From positions 1-9,738 of the forward strand of contig DYIS01000079.1 in assembly GCA_020723545.1 (NCBI GenBank): a stretch of DNA of 9,738 bases, written 5' to 3'. The position numbers and the translations under genes are program-made. Positions 1 through 8,000 of this stretch are shown here, in pieces. Under the pieces are notes generated by a model. The model saw only the letters and a list, made by a program, of their open reading frames with translations, had not been told where the DNA came from and did not search any database. Origin of the DNA: Ktedonobacter racemifer (lineage in GTDB: Bacteria; Chloroflexota; DTOL01; JACQYG01). Positions within the stretch are counted from its first letter, which is position 1, and every line of letters starts with the position of its first letter.

Positions 1-195
1 CTGTTTAGGACTTACACCTATGACACCTTGCCGGTTTTGACCGGCGCACCGAAGCCTTACCTCAAACTGACGAGAGCATTCACCGCAATCTTGCCTTGGA
101 CTGCAGCCTTAAGGCTGCAGTCCAAGAATTCACCCTATGAAGGTGTCTAGTAAAGAATGACCTGCTACCTGCTCCAGGCTCCCATCCCTGCCGGC
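1..195. other. Non-coding region downstream of the operon
   Basis: No convincing gene is seen on either strand. Besides the 32-bp palindrome there is a smaller hairpin at 30-45 (GCCGGT, loop TTTG, ACCGGC). There is also an inverted pair GACACCTT (22-29) / AAGGTGTC (140-147) that brackets both hairpins, and a direct repeat CCTATGA at 17-23 and 134-140. The nested repeats could fold into a larger structure. No T-run makes any of them a clear terminator. Confidence 0.5.
95..126. repeat. Perfect 32-bp palindrome downstream of mvhA, possible operon-end hairpin
   Basis: The two 16-bp arms, CTTGGACTGCAGCCTT (95-110) and its exact complement (111-126), meet with no spacer, so RNA from either strand could form a very stable hairpin. 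It lies about 70 nt past the mvhA stop, the right place for a transcription terminator or an mRNA 3'-end stabiliser. No U-run follows on the minus strand (GGCAAGATTGCGG comes next), so it is not a textbook intrinsic terminator. A 7-bp direct repeat, ATTCACC, flanks it at 78-84 and 128-134, which could also suggest a small REP- or MITE-like element. Confidence 0.6.
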
Positions 196-1665
196 TCAAT
201 CCATATTCTGCGTCGCCCGCTGCACTAATTGGCCCTCGGCATCGTATACCAACAGCTCCATGGGCATCTCTCCGGGCAAGGAGTGCGTGGCGCAGGCGAA
301 GCACGGGTCGTAGGCCCGAAAGGCCATCTCCACCTTGTTCAGCATGCCCTGGGTGATCTTGGTCCCAGCCTTGATCAAGCCCTGGGCCGCCTTTTTCACC
401 GACATGCAGATGGCGGCGTGGTTGTTCCCGGTGGCCACGATCAGGTTCACCTTGCGCACCAGTCCCTTTTCATCGGTCTGGTAATGATGGAAAAGGGTGC
501 CCCGCGGTGCCTCCACCACCCCCACCCCCTCCGTGGGCTTGGCCGTGGGGATGGTACGGACCTTGGGCTCGGTGATCTCATCGTCCCGGCTCAGCTCGTA
601 GAGCCGCTCCGCGGCATTCAAGAGTTCCACCAGCCGGGCCCAGTGGGTGGCCAGGGTGTTGTGCACCGGCTTGCCACCTAACGTCGCGTAGAAGCGCTCA
701 TATTCTTCCTGGGCCAGCGGCGTGGCCATGCCCTCCGAGGCATTGAGCCGCCCCAGGGGACCCACCCGGTACACCCCGCTGTCCGGCCCGTCCACGAAAC
801 CCTTCCAGCCCACCTTCTTAAGATATGGGAACTTCAGATAGCTCCAGGGCTCCACCCGTTCGCTGACGTGCTCCAGATAGTCCGCCGGGGCAAAACGCCC
901 GAACTCCCGGCCGCTCTGGTCCACCACCCTGATGGTCCCGTCGTAGAAGTTCACCTTGTTGCTCGCATCCACCAATCCCATGTAGTAGGTCTTGTGGGTG
1001 TAGGCATCGCTCAGGATCAAATCCACATAGGCCTTGTTGGCCAACACCACGTCGTTGAAGATCTTGACCGAGAGCTTGCCGAACTCCACGCAGGATTTCG
1101 CCTTCGCCTCCACGTTGACCCTCTCCTCCTCGGTCAGGGCCTTGCTCATCCCCCCGGGGAGCCCGCACACCGGGTGCGTAGCCTTGCCTCCCAGGGTGGC
1201 CTGTATCTCCTGGGCATAGGCCCGGTGCTTGATCACCTGGCCGCCGATCTCCAGGCCCACCTTGGCCACCACCCCCAGGATGTTGCGCTCCGCCGGTGGG
1301 GCCTCGGGCCCCACCACGAAATCCGGGGCGGCCAGGGCGTAGAAGTGGGCGATGTGCGAGTGCACGTAGTGCGCCGAGTAGAAAAGCTCCCGGAGCTTCC
1401 TCCCCGCCGGCGGGGGCTCCACGCGATAGACCGCGTCGGTGGCCTTGCACGAGGCCATATGGTGTGCGCCTGGTCAGACACCACAGATGCGCGGCGTGAT
1501 CCGCGGCAGCTCCTCCACCGGCCGCCCCTCGCAGAAGCGCTCGAAGCCCCTGAGCTCCGGCACCTGGAAGTAGGCATTGGCCACCTCGCCGGCCTCGTCC
1601 AGGAAAATCTCGATCTTGCCGTGACCCTCCAGCCTGGTGATAGGATCGATGGTGACGCGCCGCAT
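196..1665 (-). CDS. mvhA: MvhA, [NiFe] hydrogenase large subunit with an in-frame UGA, probably selenocysteine, in the N-terminal Ni-binding motif
   Basis: Read as one gene through the TGA at 1474-1476, this gives a 489-residue large subunit, the normal length for MvhA. It opens MRRVTIDPITRLEGHGKIE (family-typical, including the conserved Glu in RLEGH). It reaches RICGV, then TGA at codon 64, then PGAHHMASCKA, so the TGA sits precisely at the second Cys of the RxCGxCxxxH motif. The C-terminal motif is intact: DPCFACATH with Cys455, Cys458 and His461, followed by a 28-residue tail that a maturation protease would be expected to remove. Upstream and downstream parts are in the same frame and both well conserved, which argues against a pseudogene. 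A SECIS-like hairpin follows the TGA. UGA ends hdrB, the NuoG-HdrA gene and mvhA itself, so general reassignment of UGA is unlikely. I chose the ATG at 1665 (GGAGG a few nt upstream); an ATG at 1680 has no ribosome site. The alternative is a sequencing error or point mutation of TGY to TGA. Confidence 0.88.
1430..1476 (-). promoter_or_regulatory. Candidate bacterial SECIS element beginning at the mvhA UGA
   Basis: Counting the U of UGA (1476) as 1, nucleotides 20-25 (UGGCCU) pair perfectly with 32-37 (AGGCCA), at 1457-1452 and 1445-1440. The stem is 6 bp with a 6-nt apical loop, CGUGCA. The loop starts 22 nt after the UGA and has G as its second base. Both match the general bacterial SECIS description (apical loop roughly 16-37 nt past UGA, a G among the first two loop bases, G-C rich upper stem). 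A lower stem is possible: ACC/GGU (3-5 with 45-47) and GCG/CGC (8-10 with 42-44), separated from the upper stem by an internal loop. The hairpin overlaps coding sequence, as bacterial SECIS elements do. It was found by hand pairing, with no folding energy computed. Confidence 0.72.
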
Positions 1666-1680
1666 CTTTTTCCCTCCCAT

Positions 1681-1707
1681 AAAAAGGTCAGGTTATTCCG
1701 GTGACCT
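1681..1707 (-). promoter_or_regulatory. Weak hairpin with a U-run between mvhG and mvhA
   Basis: On the transcribed strand AGGUCA (1707-1702) can pair with UGACCU (1690-1685) across an 11-nt loop, and the stem runs into UUUU. It overlaps the mvhG stop codon and precedes the mvhA ribosome site. The 6-bp stem with a large loop is weak, so at most it might attenuate or process the transcript before the selenoprotein gene. Confidence 0.3.
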
Positions 1708-2662
1708 ACACCCGCACCCGTGTCAGAAGCGAATTCGGCAATCCGAAGCGATAGAAGGTGCCCAGGGGATCCACGATCTGGTCAACCACCTTTTTGACCC
1801 CCGCCTCGTCCGTGGCATCGATGATCGAGGCGATGGCCGAGAGCATCTTAGCACCCTGGTCGGTCACCCGTTCCGTGGGCCCGTAGCACCCCCGACAGGG
1901 CATGTTGGCGTTGACGCACTGGGCGCCACAGCCGCCCCGGGTGGCCGGGCCGCAGCAGATCAGGCCCTGCTCCAGGAGACACTTCTCTGGTTGGGGGATC
2001 ACCTGGTGGGGCCGCACGAAGGCGGTCACCTTCTTCTCCTCTTTCACCCGCGGGCACTCCTCGCACACGCTCTTCTCGGCCACCCCCACGAAGGACCCCG
2101 GCGGTGGAAGCTGCCCCGCGACAATGGCCTGGACCACCGCCCAGATCTGCTTGGTGACCGGCGGGCAGCCGGGGAGGAAATAATCCACCGGCACCGTCTG
2201 CCCCAAGGTCTTCACTGTGTCATAGAAATAAGGCAGCGTCAATTCCCCTTCTGGAACAGTGAACGAGGTCTGGGGCCTGGTGCCATCGCTATTATCGGTG
2301 GAAGGCGTCTCCCCGTAGACCCGGGCGAAGACCCCTTCCCGGTCGGCCACGTTGGCCAGGCCCGGGATGCCGCCGAAGCAGGCACAGGAGCCGAAGGCCA
2401 CCATGACCTTGGACTTGGCGCGCAACAGCTTGGCCAGGTGCTCCCCCTCGGAGTTGCGAATGGCCCCGTTGAACAGGCAGACGTCGATGAACTTGTCGTG
2501 CCAGGCCTCGGCGTCCTTGTACTTGTAGTCCATGGCTACCGGCCACAAGTAGATGTCAGCGGCGGCGGCCACGTCCAGGATCTTCTCGTTCAAGTCCAGG
2601 ACCGCCACCTCGCACCCGCCACAGGTGGCTGCCCAGTACAAGGCAAGTTTCAATTTAGCCAT
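1706..2662 (-). CDS. mvhG: MvhG, [NiFe] hydrogenase small subunit (group 3c-like)
   Basis: A 318-residue small subunit of an F420-non-reducing type hydrogenase. It relays electrons from the Ni-Fe site to MvhD through three Fe-S clusters. Proximal-cluster ligands are visible in WAATCGGCEVAVLD (Cys14, Cys17), FGSCACFGGIPG (Cys93 or 95) and LPGCPP (Cys166). The distal region has Cys200 and Cys203, and then Cys228, 236, 237, 245, 249, 256 and 259 in a ferredoxin-like, cysteine-rich segment including GLICCGPATRGGCG and MPCRGCYGP. No signal peptide or twin-arginine motif is present, so it should be cytoplasmic like the Mvh family. The start ATG has GGAGG 6 nt upstream. Nothing is missing. The TAG stop overlaps a weak hairpin preceding mvhA, which starts 40 nt downstream. 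Confidence 0.95.
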   Translation of the reverse strand: MAKLKLALYWAATCGGCEVAVLDLNEKILDVAAAADIYLWPVAMDYKYKDAEAWHDKFIDVCLFNGAIRNSEGEHLAKLLRAKSKVMVAFGSCACFGGIPGLANVADREGVFARVYGETPSTDNSDGTRPQTSFTVPEGELTLPYFYDTVKTLGQTVPVDYFLPGCPPVTKQIWAVVQAIVAGQLPPPGSFVGVAEKSVCEECPRVKEEKKVTAFVRPHQVIPQPEKCLLEQGLICCGPATRGGCGAQCVNANMPCRGCYGPTERVTDQGAKMLSAIASIIDATDEAGVKKVVDQIVDPLGTFYRFGLPNSLLTRVRV

Positions 2663-2704
2663 CGCATACCTCCATACCGGTTGATGATTTGGGCCTAGTT
2701 CTTT

Positions 2705-2732
2705 GCTAGTGAAGAAAGGCTAGTGAAGAAAG
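2705..2732. repeat. Two tandem copies of a 14-bp unit in the mvhD-mvhG spacer
   Basis: The unit GCTAGTGAAGAAAG occurs at 2705-2718 and again, identically and directly adjacent, at 2719-2732. It lies in the 84-nt gap between the mvhD stop and mvhG start, the longest spacer inside the operon. On the transcribed strand it reads CTTTCTTCACTAGC twice, a pyrimidine-rich stretch. This could be replication slippage or a tandem protein or RNA-binding site; nothing in the sequence decides. Confidence 0.85.
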
Positions 2733-2746
2733 CCCGAGCCGCTCCC

Positions 2747-3196
2747 TTATGTTTTCCTTTGGCCTTCCTGGAAGAGCCTTCGATTCCACTCTAAAGGGCC
2801 CAGTCTCCTCACCGTCTCGGTCATCTCCTTGACCACCAGCGCGAACTTCTCGCTCTCTGAGGCCGAAATCCACTCCAGGCGGACCCTCTCCTTCTCGATG
2901 CCGAACTGTTCCAGGGCCTTCATAAGCAGGGGATAGCGCCGCATGGCATTGAAGTTGCCGCTTTGGTAGTGACAGTCCCCCGGGTGGCAACCGCAAATGA
3001 GCACCCCATCAGCGCCGTCGGCAATGGCCTTAAGGACGAAGGTCGGGTCCACCCGCCCGGAGCACATCACCCTGACCGGCACCATGTTCGGCGGGTAATG
3101 GCGGCGACTGGTGCCAGCCAGGTCCGCTCCCTGGTAGCTGCACCAGCGGCAAAGGAAGCCGATGATCCTGGGCTCGAAACTGTTTTTCCCGCTCAT
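2747..3196 (-). CDS. mvhD: MvhD, [2Fe-2S] electron-transfer subunit linking hydrogenase to HdrA
   Basis: A 149-residue MvhD-family protein (methyl-viologen-reducing hydrogenase delta subunit). Family hallmarks are FLCRWCSYQGADLAG near residue 15, VRVMCSGRVDP near 42 and the cysteine-rich ICGCHPGDCHY near 66. In MvhADG-HdrABC complexes this subunit carries a [2Fe-2S] cluster and bridges the hydrogenase to HdrA, so its place directly after the HdrA C-half gene and before mvhG fits. I chose the ATG at 3196, preceded by AAGAGG at 6 nt, because family members begin shortly before the ePkIigFlC segment; an ATG at 3211 or a TTG at 3238 overlapping the upstream stop would give slightly longer forms. 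The C-terminus (about 25 residues, ending EGQRKT) is not recognisable. The ligand cysteines look complete. Confidence 0.93.
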   Translation of the reverse strand: MSGKNSFEPRIIGFLCRWCSYQGADLAGTSRRHYPPNMVPVRVMCSGRVDPTFVLKAIADGADGVLICGCHPGDCHYQSGNFNAMRRYPLLMKALEQFGIEKERVRLEWISASESEKFALVVKEMTETVRRLGPLEWNRRLFQEGQRKT

Positions 3197-3234
3197 GTCC
3201 GTCCTCTTCATGTAGGGGTTAGCCGGTACTGGCC

Positions 3235-4998
3235 TCAACCTCTAGCCTCTGCCAGCAGCGCCCCCTCCATCTCACCGTAGATCTGCTGGGTGGTGTAGCC
3301 CCTCTGCGTCGCCGCCCCGGCCGGGCAGGCGGCCACGCAGATGCCGCATCCCTTACAGAGGGCCTCTTTGACCTGGGCTATCCCCGTCGTGTCCCGGCAC
3401 ACGAACTCGATGGCAGTATAGGGGCACAGGCCGATACAGATCTTGCAGCCACTACAGATCGCCTCATCGATCAAGGCCGTGATGGGCTCGATCTCCACCT
3501 TACCCAGGTCGATCAGGGCCAGGGCTCCCGCCGCAGCCGCCGCTCCTTGAGCTACGCTATCCGGGATGTCCTTGGGTCCCTGGCAGGCCCCAGCGACGAA
3601 GACGCCGTCGGAGGCCGTCTCCACTGGGGCCAGCTTGGGGTGCCTTTCCAAGAAGAAACCGTCCTTGCTGCGGTTGATGCCGAAGAGGCGGGCTACCTCG
3701 GCGGCATCCTGGCGAGGCTCCAGGCCGGCGCTCAGGATGACCATGTCCACCGGGATGCGGCGCACGATGCCCAAAAGGGTGTCCTCGCACTTGACAATGA
3801 GCTTGCCCTGCTCCTCCGGCGTCTCAGCCACATCCGTGACCTCCGCGCCCTTGCCCCGGATGAAGATCACATCCTCCATCAACAGCCGCTTGTAGAACTC
3901 CTCGTACCCTTTGCCGAAAGCCCGCATGTCGATATAGAGCTCATAGACCTTGGACCCGGTCTTCTCCCGCACCAGGTGAGCGAACTTGAGGGAGTACATG
4001 CAACAGACCCGGGAGCAGTACTCGTTGTAATTTTCGTCCCGGCTGCCCACGCAGTGAAAAATGGCTACGCTCTCCGGCGACCTGCCGTCCTCCAGGACAA
4101 CCTTTCCCCCCGTGGGCCCACCAGCATTGCACATCCGCTCGAACTCCAGGCCGGAAATGACGTTCGGGAGTCGCCCATAGCCATACTGGGCCACTCGGGA
4201 ACAGTCGAAGGGCTCGAAGCCGGTGGCCAGGATGATCGCTCCCACCTCGATCTCTACTTCCTCATCTTCCATCTCATAATCGATGGCGTTCGACAGGCAG
4301 AAGCGCTCGCAGACGCCACATTTGCCCGTCCGGAAGTGGATGCACTGCCCGGCATCAATGAGCGGTGCCTTGGGCACGGCCTGGAGGAAGGGGACGTGAA
4401 TGGCCTTGGCCGGGCCCAGGCGGAGTTCCCGGTGCTTGATCTCCTCCGCGCCCTCGATCACGATGGCCCCGGTAGGGCAGACCATGGCGCAGGCCCCACA
4501 GGTGATGCAGGCCTCCGAGGGGACGGCGAATGGGGTGGTCACCTCCCGCTCTGTCCCCCGTTGGATGAAGTTGATGGCGCTGACCCCAGCGATCTCCTCA
4601 CAGGTGCGCACGCACAAGCCGCAAAGAGTGCACTTCTCGTCCTCGATGTGGAAGCGGGGCCTTTCGATACCCATTTCCTGGGCCAGGGTCTGGATCTCCG
4701 GCACGTTGGGGCAGCGGGCCAACAATAGCTCGGCGACCATCCGGCGGGCCTTGAGCACACGGGAGGAGTCGGTCCGCACCACCAGCCCCTCCTGTGCGGG
4801 ATAGGCGCAGGAGGCGGAGAGTCCCAACCTCCCCCCGGCTACGACCTCCACCAGGCACATCCGACAGGCCCCGTAAGGGGCCAGGGCCTCATGGTAGCAG
4901 AGGGTCGGGATCTGGATGCCGGCGCCTTTGGCCGCCTGCAAGACCGTCGTCCCCTCCTGGACCTGGAGCCGGCGATCGTTTATGGTCAAGGTGATCAT
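3235..4998 (-). CDS. hdrA: NuoG-like ferredoxin module fused to the C-terminal half of HdrA
   Basis: A 587-residue chimera. Residues 1-80 are a plant-type [2Fe-2S] domain as in NuoG/HydA/FdhA (Cys34, 45, 48, 64; PYGACRMCLVEV). Residues 120-180 carry two [4Fe-4S] motifs, CTLCGLCVRTC (123-133) and CITCGACAMVC (164-174). The His/Cys cluster motif that normally lies between these in NuoG is absent; only Cys96 is there. From about residue 195 the protein is HdrA: VPFLQAVPKAPLID, a cluster at Cys219, 227, 230, 234, then GAIILATGFEPFD, FHCVGSRDENYNEYCSRVCC, DMRAFGKGYEEFY and the FAD-binding GVFVAGACQGPKDIPDS. It ends with two [4Fe-4S] motifs (Cys515-525 and 548-558) of the C-terminal ferredoxin domain. 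The N-terminal GxGxxG of the HdrA FAD fold is missing here but present in the gene at 8725-9555, so the two probably associate. GAGGTG lies 6 nt before the ATG; the spacer from nuoF is 31 nt. Confidence 0.92.
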   Translation of the reverse strand: MITLTINDRRLQVQEGTTVLQAAKGAGIQIPTLCYHEALAPYGACRMCLVEVVAGGRLGLSASCAYPAQEGLVVRTDSSRVLKARRMVAELLLARCPNVPEIQTLAQEMGIERPRFHIEDEKCTLCGLCVRTCEEIAGVSAINFIQRGTEREVTTPFAVPSEACITCGACAMVCPTGAIVIEGAEEIKHRELRLGPAKAIHVPFLQAVPKAPLIDAGQCIHFRTGKCGVCERFCLSNAIDYEMEDEEVEIEVGAIILATGFEPFDCSRVAQYGYGRLPNVISGLEFERMCNAGGPTGGKVVLEDGRSPESVAIFHCVGSRDENYNEYCSRVCCMYSLKFAHLVREKTGSKVYELYIDMRAFGKGYEEFYKRLLMEDVIFIRGKGAEVTDVAETPEEQGKLIVKCEDTLLGIVRRIPVDMVILSAGLEPRQDAAEVARLFGINRSKDGFFLERHPKLAPVETASDGVFVAGACQGPKDIPDSVAQGAAAAAGALALIDLGKVEIEPITALIDEAICSGCKICIGLCPYTAIEFVCRDTTGIAQVKEALCKGCGICVAACPAGAATQRGYTTQQIYGEMEGALLAEARG

Positions 4999-5029
4999 CT
5001 ATCCCACCTCGCTTCCTTTCCGCCTCTCC

Positions 5030-8000
5030 CTACCTCAGATCGCACCTCAGACAGCGCCGCGCCTCCTTAAGGGCCATCTCCTCGCTGTAGCCCAACTCCA
5101 CCACATTGAAATTCCCGACCCGCTCCTCAACTGGCGCGCAGGGCATCCGATAACGTTGGAGCTCTATCTCCTCCTCGGTCCGCTCGATAGGCTCCACATG
5201 GGGCGAGGGCCCGGTCACCGTGTACTCCCGGGCCAGGGGTTGACCTCTTAAATATTTATGGATCGATACGGCGGCGAGCTTCCCGCTGGCGATGGAGTCG
5301 GCGATGGTGGAGGGACCGGTGACGGCATCGCCGGCGGCGAAGATGCCCGGCCGCCCCGTGGCCAGGGTCTCCGGATCAACAATAATGGTGTTCCGCCGCG
5401 AGATGCCCAGCCCGTGATCCCTGGGCAGGAAGGAGAGGTCCGGCTCCTCGCCGACGGCCACGATCAGGCTGTCCAGCGGCATGATGAACTCGGAATAGGG
5501 GATAGGCATCGGCCGCCGCCGGCCGGTCTCATCGAATTCCCCCAACTCCATGGAGATGCACTCCAGGCTGGCCAGCCGGCTATCCCGGGAGAGGATCCTG
5601 GTGGGGCTCACCAATTCCCTGATCTCCACCCCCTCCTCAACCCCAGCCTCGATCTCCCGTTTCATCGCCGGCATCTCCGCCTTTGTCCGGCGGTAGAGGA
5701 TAGAGATCTTCTTGCCGCCGACCCTCAGGGCCGTGCGGGCGGCGTCTATGGCCGCATTGCCCCCGCCGATGACCGCCACCCTCTCGCCCAAGGGCACCGC
5801 CTTTTCCAGCTTGACCATCTTCAGGAATTCCAGGGCATCAATGTCACCAGCCGTTCCCTCACCGGGGATGTTCAGTTTCAGGCCCTTATGAGCGCCTACG
5901 GCCAAGAGGATGGCCTTATACCCCCGGGCAAAGAGGTCGTCCAAGGTGAGGCCTTGTCCCACCGCTGTGTTGGTCTGGATCTTCACCCCGGCCCGCTTGA
6001 TGTTCTCGATCTCGGCGTCCATGATGCGCCTGGGCAAGCGGAACTCCGGGATGGCCCATGCCAGGTTACCGCCCATTATGGGCCCGGCCTCGAAGACGGT
6101 GATTTCGTATCCCAGGTTGGCCAGGTCATAGGCGGCAGCCAGGCCGGCCGGGCCGGAGCCAACCACGGCCACCCTCTCCCGCCCTGGCATCCTGGGCCGA
6201 GCCAGCGGCTTGATCCCCGCGCGCATGGCATAATCGCCGGCGAAGCGTTTCAGGCCCTTGATGGACAAGGCCTCGCCGCCGGTCTCGAGGGAACGGCAGC
6301 GATCCTCACAGGGGTGGTGGCAGATGTAGCCGCAGGCGATGGGGAATGGGTTCACCGCTCGGATGACCTCAAAGGCCTCCCGATACTGGCCCCTGACGAT
6401 ATGGGCGATGAAGGCCAGCACGTCGGTCCTCACCGGGCAGTTATACTTGCAGGGGGCGAAGATGATCTTCTTGCAGACCATGGCTGGGCAGCGTTTGTAG
6501 CGGATGTGCTGCTCGTACTCGCCCCGGAAGTAGCGCAGGGTGGTCAAGACAGGGTTGGGAGCCGTCCCGCCCAGGGCGCAGAGGGAGGTGTCCTTGACCG
6601 TGCTGGCCAGTTCCTCCAGCAGGGCGATGTGGCCTTCCTCCCCCCTCCCCTCGGCGATGTCGGTGAGGATCTCCAGCATCCGTTTGGTGCCCTCGCGGCA
6701 GGGGGTACATTTGCCACAGCTTTCATCTTTAGTAAAAGTCAGGAAGAACCTGGCCACGTCCACCATGCAGGTATCCTCGTCCATGACCACCATCCCGCCG
6801 GAGCCCATGATGGAGCCGGCCTGGGTCAGTTGCTCGTAGTCCACCTGAAGGTCCAGGAGAGAGGCCGGGATGCAGCCACCGGAGGGGCCGCCCGTTTGCA
6901 CGGCCTTGAAGGCCTTCCCCTGGGGGACGCCGCCGCCGATATCGAACACGAGCTGTTTTAAGGGAACGCCCATCGGCACCTCGGCCAGACCAGTGTTGTT
7001 GATCTTCCCCACCAGCGAGAAAACCATCGTCCCCTTGCTCTTCGCGGTGCCAATCCCAGCGAACCAGTCTGGGCCCCGGGCGATGATGGCCGGAACGTTG
7101 ACCCAGGTCTTGACGTTGTTGATGTTGGTGGGCTGGCCCCACAGCCCTACCTCGGCGGGATATGGTGGGCGGGGCCTCGGCTCGCCGGGCCTGCCCTCGA
7201 TGGAGGCGATGAGGGCAGTCTCCTCGCCACAGACAAAGGCCCCGGCGCCGCGGCTGATCTTGATGCTGAGATCGAAGCCGGAACCCAGGATATCCCGCCC
7301 CAGAAGGCCATACTCCTCGGCCTGGGCCAGGGCCCGGGTCAGGCTCTTGATGGCCAGAGGATACTCGTTGCGGACGTAGACGTAGCCCTCCCTGGCCCCA
7401 ATGGCATAGGCGCCGATGATCATCCCCTCGATAACGCTGTGAGGATCGCCCTCCAGGATGCTCCGGTCCATGTACGCCCCGGGGTCTCCCTCGTCAGCGT
7501 TGCAGATAACGTACCTGGTCTCCCCCTTGGCCTGGCGGGTGGCCCGCCACTTCACCCCGGTAGGGAAACCGGCCCCACCCCGGCCCCGGAGCCCGGACTT
7601 GGTAATGACCTCGATGACCTCCTCCGGCTTCATCTCCGTTAGTACCTTGTAGAGGGGGAGATAGCCGCCCCGGGCGATGTACTGCTCGATGTCCTCCGGG
7701 TCTATGAAGCCGCAGTTCCGCAGCACGATCTTCCGCTGCCTGGCATAGAAGGGGAGGTCCTGGTAGAAGGGGACCGCCTCTAACTCGGGTGCCTCTCCGT
7801 CCAGGGGATAGGCGTGCCAGCGGTCTTCCAACACGTACTCCTCCCTGACCATCTTGGCCAGCGCCAAGTCGCCTCTGAAGCGGCCCTGGGCCAGCTCGGC
7901 CGCCAGTTCGGTGGCTTTGGCCGGGGTCATCTCCGCGTAGAGGACCCTGGGCTTGCCCGGCACGAGCACGTCCACCAACGGCTCCTTTTGGCAGAGACCA

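Noticed and set aside
30..45. Hairpin GCCGGT-TTTG-ACCGGC as the operon terminator
   Set aside because: No U-run follows on either strand; it is noted only as part of the non-coding region.
196..198. The terminal TGA of mvhA as another selenocysteine codon
   Set aside because: The protein is already full length, the codon follows the expected C-terminal tail, and no conserved sequence continues beyond it.
1474..1680. A separate 68-residue protein ending in RICGV, with the rest of mvhA starting at an internal ATG (1458)
   Set aside because: The break falls inside the catalytic motif, the frame is continuous across it, and the internal ATG is inside the SECIS-like hairpin with no ribosome site; one gene with a recoded UGA explains it better.
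1637..2698. Long open frame on the plus strand opposite mvhG
   Set aside because: It is a shadow of the well-conserved mvhG in GC-rich DNA and its translation resembles no family. The same applies to long plus-strand frames at 3547-4728 and 5258-6961.
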